From: Penicillium oxalicum
Lineage: Eukaryota; Ascomycota; Eurotiomycetes; Eurotiales; Aspergillaceae
Direction: 5' to 3'
Length of the DNA: 64,000 nt
Assembly (NCBI RefSeq): GCF_001723175.1
Contig: NC_064655.1
Location: 3,038,001-3,102,000 of the forward strand
The notes beneath the pieces are model-generated. The model was not told the origin of the DNA. It did not search any database and worked only from the letters and a program-made list of their open reading frames with translations. A program made the position numbers and the translations under genes. Of the stretch, positions 45,334 through 55,886 are shown piece by piece; position 1 is the first letter of the stretch; each line of letters starts with the position of its first letter.

Positions 45334-46083
45334 TCATTTTAATCGAGAGAAAAGATCACCAAGACACATGTCGATGACAGAAAGATCGCTGTTCTCAGCA
45401 CCCATCATCATGGCCACGGTCGACGCTCCCGAACGCCCAGCAGGTCCGTTTCCATAGATCTGCTCAGCCAAAACACGGAGCTCCATCGGCATCAGTGCGT
45501 GCTTGTAGTGAGCGATGATGTCGCGCATCTGGACCGCAGAGCCAATATTGCTCCAGTTCCGAGCCAAAGTTGCGTACTCCAGGCACTTCTCAGCATGGAC
45601 AACTGACCACCAAGGAGGGAGAATACCCGAGGTTTGCTCTGCAAGCCCCAAGAAATTCTTGAAGCCTGCCTTGCCTGCATCAGTAGCACCGCCGTAGATG
45701 CTATCCACAGAAGCATCGCCGTTGTACACATACTCATCCTCCAGACGAAGTCTGTAGGCGTCAACGAGAAGCTTGTAGACGTCCTTAGAGGGACGATCAT
45801 GGAGCCATTTCTTCTCATAGAGTTTGTGGAAAGGCTTCGAGATGGTGACCTCCAGAGCTGGTGAAGTGGGAGGATTGAACGCGTCTTGGGAGGCAGGGGC
45901 AGCACCGGAGCCTTTGCTGGTGCAGGTTTTCTTGTGTTGTGGCCAGTCGACCTTTTGGCAGTCTTTGGAGCAATATCTCTCGGCTTTGCAACGGCCACAG
46001 AACAGGAGGCATTTGTCTTTCTCGGCAGATTTGCCGCAGATCTTGCACTTGGGGGGCTGCGAGTGGCTGGATTCAGAGGACAT
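45334..46083 (-). CDS. MYND-type zinc finger protein, N-terminal finger
   Basis: Single exon, 249 aa, start ATG 46083 (the frame upstream has no ATG). The MYND finger is at residues about 14-54: CKICGKSAEKDKCLLFCGRC, then RYCSKDCQKVDWPQHKKTC, all zinc ligands present. A long helical region without known domain follows (KPFHKLYEKKWLHDRPSKDVYKLLVDAYRLRLEDEY, then ILPPWW). It ends near DLSVIDMCLGDLFSRLK. Proteins of this build (finger plus about 180 aa) are common and unnamed in Eurotiales. It converges on the LysM gene. Confidence 0.85.
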   Translation of the reverse strand: MSSESSHSQPPKCKICGKSAEKDKCLLFCGRCKAERYCSKDCQKVDWPQHKKTCTSKGSGAAPASQDAFNPPTSPALEVTISKPFHKLYEKKWLHDRPSKDVYKLLVDAYRLRLEDEYVYNGDASVDSIYGGATDAGKAGFKNFLGLAEQTSGILPPWWSVVHAEKCLEYATLARNWSNIGSAVQMRDIIAHYKHALMPMELRVLAEQIYGNGPAGRSGASTVAMMMGAENSDLSVIDMCLGDLFSRLK

Positions 46084-47685
46084 GGTTGCGAGACGCGAGC
46101 TGGGGTTAAAGAGGTGAGTATACACGCCAAACAGATGTTTCGGATGGTATGATTCGGTGATGGAAGAACTTACTGGATGAGAGAGGATATGCTGAAGATC
46201 TGTAACTTTCTTGAGACAAAGAGAGAGTTGCAGTGAAGAATGGTTGTGTGGTTTTTTCTCTAGAGTTCTTAAATTTCATTCACAGGGAATGTTGTCTCTG
46301 TGAACGTATCACGCGAAGTCTGCCGTCAAATGGAACAACCGAGAGCTTTCTGAGGCACATGCTATTGAGCCTTATCAATGTTTGCCCTCATGAAGAGCTC
46401 ACATATGACATATCTAGTTACTCTTGTCTCGTCTATGGACAAGGAAAACACGGGGCATTTGGAGGCCAAGGAGATCTATCAATGGTTACTTACAGGTGAA
46501 GCACAAGGTCGATATCTATGCCAGGCAGTTTTGTCCGTCTACTAGTCAAGCCATCATAGTCCAAAGAGGGTAATTGACTATCGATAGTAGTACAATACTG
46601 CGAAGGTGCCTCAATTAAGCAGAGAACGACGCCAAGCAGAATTCTGAATCATTCATGATTTGCATTTAAGAGCATCTACATGGATTGCGTTTCCACGTTG
46701 TGACTATACTCAATTGAAGGAATGGCCCGAGGTATTCATGGAGAAGCATTTTTTGGTGTAAATACGAGCAAGTAGTAAATGTATATGTATGAAGCGAAAT
46801 CTGACTCTATCTATACTCGTTGAAACTGATCTCTATGCACAGCTAAATGAGAAAATGAGCAGGACTTGAGGAAAAGTAAAGTAAAGATTGCACAAGAGTC
46901 AAGTGGAAGTCACGAGAGTTTTGGGATAAGGTACAAGGATTAACTTCGGTTCTGTCTCAATGGAATTGATGTGCTACGGTGCTCATACCCTTGAAGCTGT
47001 CAGATAAATTGAAAAGACTCCTTCGACGATATCCTCCAAATGGCAGTATTCACCACTTTGAGAAGGATTTCCGGACTTCTAAAATATCAGAGGGAGCTTC
47101 AGAAGGCTTTATACTTATTTGCCTTTCGAGGTGAAAGAACCAATTCGAACTTATCAAGGCGTTGGCTTGGATAACTACAAAGTGAATGTAGCTGCTTCAT
47201 AAATCTGATCGTGTTTTATAGCTGGTCCTCCTCGTAATGGGTGTCAAAGAGGTATGGCGATGCTTATTGAGTGAATTTAGCCAAAACAAGATTTCTATTC
47301 GGCCCTTCCACGGATTAACTACGAGGCCCGCCATGTCCGGGTATTTCTCTTGGATGGTCCTTTTTTGGTCAAGCGCTAGGTACACGTAGCTATTGGACAT
47401 ATATGGAGATGGCAGACGCGAGCAATAAGAGTACCAGGAGAGCTTTTTTTTTCAAAGTCGATCACTAGTTCTATGATCAGGCCGTAGGATTAGGCTGTAC
47501 ACTGTGTGTATAGTGGTAAATATGTTTCTACATACACAAAGTTTTTCGCTCTTGCAATGGGTATTGACAAATTTCATGAAACCAGGAAAATGTGGTAGCC
47601 TCCGAGAAACGCCGACTTATGTGCTATAATACATGATGTTATACAAAGGGCGTGCCGCGGGCAAGTCCGGAAATGGTTCTTTTTT
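46084..47685. other. Gene-empty AT-richer block
   Basis: 1.6 kb with no supported ORF, visibly richer in A/T than its flanks from about 46550 on. It contains the promoter of the MYND gene at the left and the 3' end of the helicase gene at the right. I see no terminal repeats or transposase fragment. Possibly decayed sequence. Confidence 0.45.
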
Positions 47686-49566
47686 TTAAATCAGAGCCTG
47701 TCCACGGAACATGCCTTCGCGGACTTCACGAACGACATCCTTGCGATCCTTCTTGCCAACAAGGACGACACCCCGGCCTCGCTTGCCCATACGGCCAAGT
47801 CGGCCAAGACGATGAATAAAGTCCACAGTCGTGTGAGGAACATGATACAAAATCACGGTCTTCACAGCCAGCGTATCGATACCGCGAGAAGCAATATCGG
47901 TAGTGACAAGAACTTTCGTGTTGGGAAGGCGTCGGTCGACTTCTTGCTTCTTCTCCGGCTCCAGGAACGGAATAGACTTTTCAGCACGAGCCTGCTTGCG
48001 GAGTAGCATGATCTCATCAGCAGTTGGGGGCTGATCGACCTCGGTGAATTCAGCAAGAATTTCCTCTTGTTTGCGAGAGCTGGAATCTCGCGAGAGTGCC
48101 ACGGCATCAATGTTCTTAGAAACTAGGAATTGGGCAACTTCCTCAGCCTCCTCGCGCTCGTTCACAAAGACAATGATCTTTTTGACTTTAGGGCCCATGT
48201 ACTGTGTGAGAGGCCCGTAGTTTTCGTCGCTAGCATCACCAGCCTTGCCAATAGACCAGATCACATCGGCACAGGCGAGGCTACGGTTTCCACGATAGGG
48301 TTCCTTGTCGATATCAACCACACCGAGCTGAACACGTCGGGGAACAGCGTGTAGATTCGGGGTAGTGAGACGCTTCAGATCAGGGTATCGCTTGCGAAGC
48401 TGATTGTCGAGGCTCCGCGGAATTGTGGCGGAACAGAATATGAGCTTTTTGAGGGACGGCGCTGCACGATCAATCACTTCTGTTGTCGTCGGAAGGAATG
48501 ACCGATCCATGAGGGAATCCGCTTCATCCAAGACAAGATGGCTAACGCGGCTGAGGAGATATGGGTTCGTTTTGGCGATGGATGCCAGAAGGTGGGGTGT
48601 GGAAACCAGAATGTCAATCCCATCCGGGTGGTACAGGGTATTTTTGATCCGACGTGGAGTCAAGTTGGAAGAGATGACGCCTGAGCGGTACTTGACGGAA
48701 TGAGCCAAGGCCTTAACCTTCGCACCAACCTGTGCAACCAGCTCCGAGGTTGGAACCAAGATGATCGCTCGAGGTCGACCAGCATTCGACATGGGAGGCT
48801 CTTCCGGCTCAATTTCGAATGTCCGATTCTTCAATCTTTCCTCCCGCTCTTTCGCCTTTTCTTCCTCCAGCTTCTGCTGCTCTTCTTTGTCACGAACCTC
48901 TGCACGCTTGACTGCATCAACGACGGGAAGGAGGTATGCTAATGTTTTGCCCGAACCTGTCTCTGCAGCGAGCAGGTACTGATCATATTGCGGAGCATCC
49001 GGGTCCACTTTCGTCGTAGGCTTTTTTGACGTGTCTTGCAGAAGCTGTGGGATGGCGAGTCGTTGGATCGGGGTTGGTACCACCTCGGAGAGGCCGGGCA
49101 GAGCCTGAGCGAAGATCGAATGGCGAACGGCGGGAAGGAGGGGGAAATGGTCGAAACTGGTCAGGTTGGAGATTTTTGACTTGATAGCAGCTCGACGACC
49201 ATAGGAAACCGGTGATAGTGTAGTTTGCATCTTTAGTGCTTTGTATAAAGGCGAGTCGGTCTTCTCAGCCTTGCCCTCTTCGCCTGAGCGTTTGAGAGCG
49301 GCTTGGGATCGAGGTCGCGGCGTATCTCGCACGCGAGCTTCGGTCTGATTCATGCCTGCAAAAGGCCCGCGCCGGTCCCTTCCAGGGCGCGGCTTGTTCA
49401 GTGACTGCTTAGCCACGTTGGGCGATAAGGTCATGCGAGAGGACGTCTTGCGCAGCCTCCCAGTGGCCATCGTTCGCGTTGCTTGCCATTGCGAGAGAAG
49501 GGTCGGCAACACCGACAGTCTGATGTGCGCAAGACTAGAGATCGAGGCGCGAACTGGAATAGGCAT
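47686..49566 (-). CDS. mrh4: Mitochondrial DEAD-box RNA helicase Mrh4
   Basis: ATP-dependent RNA helicase; yeast Mrh4 is needed for assembly of the mitochondrial large ribosomal subunit. Single exon, 626 aa from ATG 49566. The N-terminus is mitochondrial-like (MPIPVRASISSLAHIRLSVL, basic and Ser-rich, no acidic residue). Motifs in order: Q-motif region VVPTPIQRLAIP; motif I AAETGSGKT (about 200-208); Ia PTSELVAQ; Ib STPHLL; motif II DEAD (347-350); motif III SAT; motif V TDIASRGID; motif VI HRLGRLGRMG. A Glu/Lys-rich insert at about 222-255 (EEQQKLEEEKAKEREERLK) matches the fungal Mrh4 layout. The frame is open farther upstream, but residues there look non-coding. Diverges from BUD4. Confidence 0.92.
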   Translation of the reverse strand: MPIPVRASISSLAHIRLSVLPTLLSQWQATRTMATGRLRKTSSRMTLSPNVAKQSLNKPRPGRDRRGPFAGMNQTEARVRDTPRPRSQAALKRSGEEGKAEKTDSPLYKALKMQTTLSPVSYGRRAAIKSKISNLTSFDHFPLLPAVRHSIFAQALPGLSEVVPTPIQRLAIPQLLQDTSKKPTTKVDPDAPQYDQYLLAAETGSGKTLAYLLPVVDAVKRAEVRDKEEQQKLEEEKAKEREERLKNRTFEIEPEEPPMSNAGRPRAIILVPTSELVAQVGAKVKALAHSVKYRSGVISSNLTPRRIKNTLYHPDGIDILVSTPHLLASIAKTNPYLLSRVSHLVLDEADSLMDRSFLPTTTEVIDRAAPSLKKLIFCSATIPRSLDNQLRKRYPDLKRLTTPNLHAVPRRVQLGVVDIDKEPYRGNRSLACADVIWSIGKAGDASDENYGPLTQYMGPKVKKIIVFVNEREEAEEVAQFLVSKNIDAVALSRDSSSRKQEEILAEFTEVDQPPTADEIMLLRKQARAEKSIPFLEPEKKQEVDRRLPNTKVLVTTDIASRGIDTLAVKTVILYHVPHTTVDFIHRLGRLGRMGKRGRGVVLVGKKDRKDVVREVREGMFRGQALI

Positions 49567-50321
49567 TCTACCAAAGTCGTGTCTTCCAACAGGTGTTTGC
49601 AGAAGATAAAAAGCGATGTCGAAGTTCCGCAAACTCCGAGGCTGATCGAGATCGCCCCAAAAAAACGAGATTCTTCGAAATCGAAGGACGCTATTCCTGA
49701 AGGGGACTAAGGCCGATCCTGATGACTTGACGTCTGAGTCCCTATCAGCACGTGATGCGACAGCTGTCGCTGAGTCAGCCACACATCCCGCGCAGTTGCC
49801 ATGGATACAGCCGCTAACGTCAACATCACAACTTGCTTTGGGGTAATCAATCCACTTTGCGATCCATGGAAACAGATATCGGGATCGGATCTTCTGTTGT
49901 TGTCCCTTCAGCATCCCTTCGTTAATACTTCCTTCACTTCGCTCGAATCATTCGATCTTTTTGAAATCGTTCCAGGGCCGAGGGTAGCCCTTTTTCTGTT
50001 GTTGTTTGTGGTAAACAGTCCACATTCTTGCGAAAGGATCGACACGGGCCCTGGCACCGTGTTCGTAACAAAGACACCGACCCCAACTACCTGCCGCTTC
50101 GGCTGAAGAGCATATCAAATCAATCAAAGGTCTGTATCTTGTTATTTACATCACCAGACGCCACTTTTTACCCTTTATCATCGACCAGAGCTTGCAAAGC
50201 AGCATCCTAGTTGTTGTGGGAATGAGAGCTGGTTCATCCCAGGCTTTCTCTTGATTTTGAGATTGCCCCCACGCCTGTGCTTATTGTCTCAAACTCCAGA
50301 AGCACTGCCAATCCCGGAATC
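49567..50321. other. Divergent promoter region MRH4 / BUD4
   Basis: About 755 bp shared by the two genes. Pyrimidine-rich blocks precede the BUD4 start. Nothing else stands out. Confidence 0.45.
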
Positions 50322-53300
50322 ATGTCCAACGGTTTAGGTCAACGGCCACTTTCCGAAGTGAGCCCTATGGCGCAGCGACGGAACTCCCCCAGCTGGAACC
50401 AAACTACCAAGGTAAAGCGGGCTTCAAGTCCCAGTGTCATCCGATGAATATTGACTAACTCTTCTTGAAAGATGCCGCACGGCGACAAGTCCACATTTGA
50501 CAATTCTCCCTTGAGCCATTCTTCCTCAACCCGTCAATTCTGGAAAGGCCGAGAGTCACCATCCCCATTTGCGAAGGGTGCCGAGAATCGCGCGCCATAT
50601 GACCCTGAATCAGTCTACGTACCCACAAAGCGTCCATCACTCGAGGATCTGAAGCGTGCGTCGCGCGTCAAGAACAACAGCATGTTTCAAAGCGCACAAG
50701 AATATGATCCTACCCAAGTTTCTCTTCCACACAGGCCTCTGGCAGTACACCGGATTTCGGATCGCGATAGCCAAACGAATACAAGCACTTCACAACTCCC
50801 AGAAGAGTGCACAATGGATCCTCCTCCGAGGCCAATGTCGCCCAGCAAAGACCAACCCTCGCCCAGCAAATCCTCGCTGTCAAAGGGAACTCGGTATGGC
50901 AAGGGTTTCGATCCACAGCATGACATCTGGTCAGAGTATGACAGCACTGGGCAGCGGCATTCCAAGAGTGTGAAGTTCGACGTTGCTCCACCTCAAGTGA
51001 ATGAATATGAAATGCGCACGCCAGATCTTGCCTCTGTGGCTTCCGACTCTCGTGAAAATAGCTACGATTCCGAAGAAGAGGGAGACATCAGCTTCGACCA
51101 CGACACATCCTTTGAGCGAGATGACAGCTTTGATGCGTCCCTGGAGGATATCGAAAAGACGCCAGTGGTGTTGCCGGAGGACTGGAGATTCATGACCCCC
51201 GATAGCGACAATGAGGAGGGAGAATCGTTTGCTGAATCTGCCTGTGATGAGGAGGTTCCCAAAACGCAAGATAGATCATCGGGTGATGTAACCTCCAGCC
51301 ACACGAGAGTGGAATCCCTCGATTCCAACGGCGAACGCCGTCCTCTTCCCCCGCTGCCTTCGCTTTCGCGTCTGTCTCTCTCCGGCCCAACCTCGCCTGG
51401 AAAGCTTGCAGCAGCTTTCGAGCTTGGCAGCTCGGGCCACCGATCGCTTCCTGCAGCAGCTTCTTACAGCAAGGCAGACATCGGGGGCGGCATGACCTTG
51501 GAAGAGCGCTTGAAACTCATGATTATTGATGAGAAGGAAATTGATGATAATGAATCGAGTGAAGAAACTACCATTGTGGAGAAGGCTGATGTGGAGGTTG
51601 TCCAACAAAGCAAGCCCGACAGTGAAGCAGCGAAGCCCGGTGACGCTGAGAAGCCCAATGACGAGATTTTCTCTCCCCCTCGTATCTCTCGGGATTCCAT
51701 CTTGAGAGATCTGCGAAAGGGAGAAGCCTTTGACAATGACGAGTTATCTGAGGAGGAGTCACAGCTTGACCTTCCATCAAGCCCTCACTCCTATCAGTAC
51801 TACGACCCCGACGTTCCAATTCCCTCTCTGGAGGGGGATGAAGAGGAAGATATCGATTTCGATGACTCTTCCAGCGTCATTGTCAAAGAAGAGGCCAGAG
51901 ATGACTCCCTCTATGCCATCACGGACTACTATCAGCATATCTCTGATAACAGTCTTTCTTCTCGCGACCAGAGGGCAACATACGACGACGAAAGCAATTA
52001 CTCGCTCAAATCTGCTGCCGAGGCTGCTGGTGTCAAGGTCGAAGTTGACGAATCCAGGGAACCAACCCCTACTGTCGAGGACACTGCCAATGTTGACGAT
52101 GCTCTTTCGAAAATCAAACTGGAGGAGGAGACGCCCGAGCCGATCGATAATATTCCAGTTGAACACGGCTCCCACGAGCAACAGGTCGAGCGTGCCATGA
52201 CTCCCGATATCAAGGAAGAGCCGTTGTCTGAGCCCTCTACTCCCAACTCCGTAATTCGTCATTCTGTCGAGGACGACGAGAATGCAGAGGAGATTCTTGA
52301 GGGGGAGGATATCAGTTCCTCCGACGAGTCGATTCCGGAACCTGTCGCAACTATTCGCGCCTCTGGTGCTGGCTTGAAGACTCGGCCTTCGTTGACACCC
52401 GCCGATATGGAGTCAATGGCAGCGACTCGTCGCAAAATCAGTGGCCAATATCCCCCAGCCATGCCCACCCTTGCGAAACAACCTTCAAACGACAGTGACA
52501 CCCAGCATGAGGAATCCGATCAAGAGGACAAACCGTCCGATTTGCCCCCTAAGCTGGAGCTGCCTCCCAGCCTCACTCAACGACAGACCAGCTTGATGAA
52601 ACTCGACATACCTTTCAGTATTCAAGAAGAAAGTCTGGGCTCCGGCCTCAGCAAAGAATTTGACCGTGTCATCGAGTCCCAAAAGGTTGCGTTCGAACTC
52701 GCTCTTTCCCAAAGCTATGCCCGTCTTTCACCGGCTCCAAAGGCCCAACCCCTGCCGGTCCCAAGCGCTCAGGACCATCTTTCTGATCACTTCTTGACGC
52801 GGCCATTAACTGACAATTGTTATCCGAAACAGAGAGGGTACCTGATGAGACAGAACACAAAGGTTGTGATTGCTAGCAACCGCAACGATGACGAGCCTAC
52901 GACCCCCACAGACCCAACCAGTCCCGATCCTCGCGGCACTCGTTCTGCAGGATCTTCTCCCCGGAAAGCAAGCCAACAGACGTGGACCACTGTTCCTTGG
53001 AATGGCCAGCCGCGACGGCCAAGCGTGAAGCTGGCGGGGAGCATTCCCAAGAAGAAGCCTTTGCCAGGCGCAGTTCCTCCACTTCCGGGCCAACCAAGCA
53101 ACGTTCAAGAATCTCCGGCGACCATTGATGAGAATGAGCAGCTGGTGACTGAGGCATATGAAGAGGGAGAGGAACGCGGTCGACTGTTCGTCAAGGTTGT
53201 GGGCATCAAGTATCTTGACCTGCCTATGCCTCGAGGTATGTTTAGTCAACGCACTGTCTTTACTTGTGTTGCAAACCAGAAAATAATCTTGATGGCTGAC

Positions 53301-54709
53301 TTTTTTGCAGGTGAACGATCCTACTTCGCTCTGACTCTGGACAATGGCCTTCATTGTGTGACCACATCATGGCTCGAACTTGGTAAATCTGCGCCGATTG
53401 GCCAAGAATTCGAATTGATCGTGCAGAACGATCTTGAGTTCCAGCTCACATTGCAGATGAAGATCGACGAGAGCAAGTTCTATCCCCCGGAGGCTCCTGG
53501 TTCTCCCCGGCAGAAGACATCGGCCCTCAGTCGGGTCTTTGCTTCGCCCCGCCGCCGCAAGGAACTCGACCTCAAGCAGCAATTGCAGACGCAGCAACAG
53601 AAGGCGAACAACGTCAATGCGCCCGTCTATGAGCGGCTGAGAAACCTGGTGTCGCGTGACGGCAGCTTTGGCCGTGCGTATGTTGCACTGAGCGATCATG
53701 AAAAGATGGCCTTTGGTCGTCCCTACACCGTCGACGTTGCTTGTTTCAACGAGTGGGCGGTTGATGAACAGCCGAGCAGTATCAAGAGCAAGAAGAGCGC
53801 GACTAGTATTTCCGCTCAGCGCCGACCTCCATACAAGATTGGTAAGCTGGAATTGCAGTTGCTCTTCGTGCCGAAACCCAAAGGCAGCAAGGACGAAGAC
53901 ATGCCGAAGAGCATGAATGCTTGTATCCGCGAGATGCGAGATGCCGAGAGTATGGCTGCACGCTCCTGGGAGGGTTTCCTCTCTCAGCAAGGTGGAGATT
54001 GTCCGGTAAGTGATGCAACATGGCTTCTGCATTTTCTTTTTCACCCCGTCGCGCCTGCTCAAGTGCTCATCTAATATTCAAACAGTTCTGGCGTCGTCGC
54101 TTCTTCAAACTGCAAGGTTCCAAACTCACCGCATACCACGAGACGACTCGTCAACCTCGAGCCACCATTAATTTGGCCAAGGCGGCGAAGCTCATCGACG
54201 ACCGTCCTTCTTTGACTCAAAAGGAGACCAGCACTAGGGGTGGTGGTCGCCGCAAGTCTGCATTTGCGGAGGAAGAAGAAGGCTACATGTTTGTCGAGGA
54301 GGGATTCCGGATTCGTTTCGGAAACGGGGAGGTCATCGACTTTTACGCAGACTCGCCGACCGACAAGGAAGGATGGCTGAGAGTGCTGTCCGAGGCAGTT
54401 GGCAAGGGCTCTTCAGCCGGTGGTGGTGCCGTCAAGCCCTGGGCCGAGCTCGTGCTCAAGCATGAGAATAGCATCAAGGCGCGACGCAAGACCGCTGATC
54501 GCCTTCCTGCAAGTGGCATTCCAGTCCCTCAGGCCTCGGCGGCTGGAAAGCGTACCAGCGTGCTGGGAGCACCACCACCACCGGCTTCTGCAGGGTCGGG
54601 GGCGCAGGCGCCTCCATCTTCAAGACCGCGACACAAGCACACTTTCTCTCAGCCGGAGCTACCCAGTGCCGAGGCTCGCCGCCAGAAGACTCGATCTATG
54701 CTTTTCTAG
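50322..54709 (+). CDS. bud4: Bud4-like anillin-related septation protein
   Basis: Landmark protein at the septin ring; in Aspergillus Bud4 is needed for septum formation and conidiation. Exons 50322-50411, 50472-53235, 53311-54005 and 54086-54709 (1390 aa, within the family range). The first ~900 residues are disordered, Ser/Pro/Glu-rich, with acidic clusters (DSYDSEEEGDISFDHD). The conserved C-terminal part starts at EEGEERGRLFVKVVGIKYLDLPMPR. A C2-like anillin-homology region follows (SYFALTLDNGLHCVTT, QEFELIVQNDLEFQLTLQMK), then a PH domain (FWRRRFFKLQGSKLTAYHE, then ADSPTDKEGWLRVLSEAVG). Intron 2 (53236-53310) is 75 bp, in frame and stop-free. Splicing it joins PMPR-GERSYFAL. A short first exon (MSNGLGQRPLSEVSP) is supported by clean splice sites. 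Confidence 0.92.
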
Positions 54710-55886
54710 AAGGACAACAACACAACAGACACGGCTTCTTTCTCCATCCTCAAGCTCGTTATGAACAAGAGCGTATTTTCACTTCTATTGGACATGATGT
54801 CAGGGTTGTCACAATATCGTTTCTGGTTATATCTTTTTTTTCTCTTCCATTTTCTCTGGTGCCCTGGTGGAATAGTGTCATCTCTTTTCTTTCTGTCCAT
54901 CCATCTTCTGTCTCGAAGATATCTGGCAATATGCTTTTCTTATGTCACCTACTCTCTCATTTTGTCTCCTCATTGTACGGTGCGGGCGTGTATGATGCGA
55001 AATCGCATTCCCTTTTTTTTTCTTGTTTTTTCTCTTTTAGTCTTCTTGTTGATCTCTATTTCCCGTCTTTTGTTCTTGCCTTCTTTCTTCTTGTTTCTTT
55101 TTTCTTGGACCCAGGGTTTGTATTTGCAGCGATGCCATGACAACCGAACCTCAGGACACCTCCAAACAAGCGCTTTTCCCTATTTTTTCCTGTCCTGTCT
55201 TTCTTTTCTTGTTTTGATTCGTTCTTGTTTGTTTTGAGATCCTGTTGTGTTTTTGATGATTTTTATGCCGCCGTCTCACTTTGTCTTTGTTTTTTCTTGT
55301 TTTTTGGGGGGAGCCAATTTTAGCTTATTCATTTTAACTTTTATTGCACTTTCATTTTCGCTCTGCTCTGGTAATACGTACAATAAATCTATTTACATAT
55401 GTAGATGGAACCTGAGTTCTTTCGATGGAATCATGGCATGTGTCAACGGTTATAAGGTACTTGCTGGATTTCACGCAAATATATTCTTTTTTTTTTGTTT
55501 TTCTAAAATTTCTCTTTTTAGGGTCTTGAGATTCTAAGTGCGTACATTGCGGAGTTTTCAGAGCACTTTGGCACTAGTAAACTTTTGAAGTAAAATAATA
55601 CCCGACTCCATTCATGAATGTTGGTTCGAGGGGTGTACTTCAAATTGATCATGTCACTCCTGCGAGGAGGCTGAGTCAAGACACCTGCCCGGTTTTGACC
55701 AACAGGCCCGTCGGGCAATTACAGGCAGCACTTTTGAAGCATTTACATTGTGTAAGGCGCTTCCCCCAGATATTTAGAGGAATTCGACGTCATTGAGAAT
55801 TAATTGAAATCGTATTCACATTTCACTCATGAACAATTAGCTACTTTTGATGAGCCTTGGGGTTTGATTCGAGGCAAGAAATCGCT
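54710..55886. other. T-rich 3' region between BUD4 and the transketolase-like gene
   Basis: Convergent gap of about 1.2 kb. From 54830 to 55520 the plus strand is strongly T/C-rich, with many TTTTT and TTTCTT runs. This creates open frames of 90-160 codons with meaningless Phe/Leu/Ser-rich translations. Possible poly(A)-signal-like AATAAA occurs near 55382. Confidence 0.5.

Noticed and set aside
25697..46083. The two MYND genes as a duplicated pair
   Set aside because: The finger is C-terminal in one and N-terminal in the other, and the rest of the proteins do not resemble each other.
54761..55237. 158-codon plus-strand frame with many Phe/Leu
   Set aside because: Produced by T/C-rich 3' sequence of BUD4; mimics membrane spans but is low-complexity DNA.
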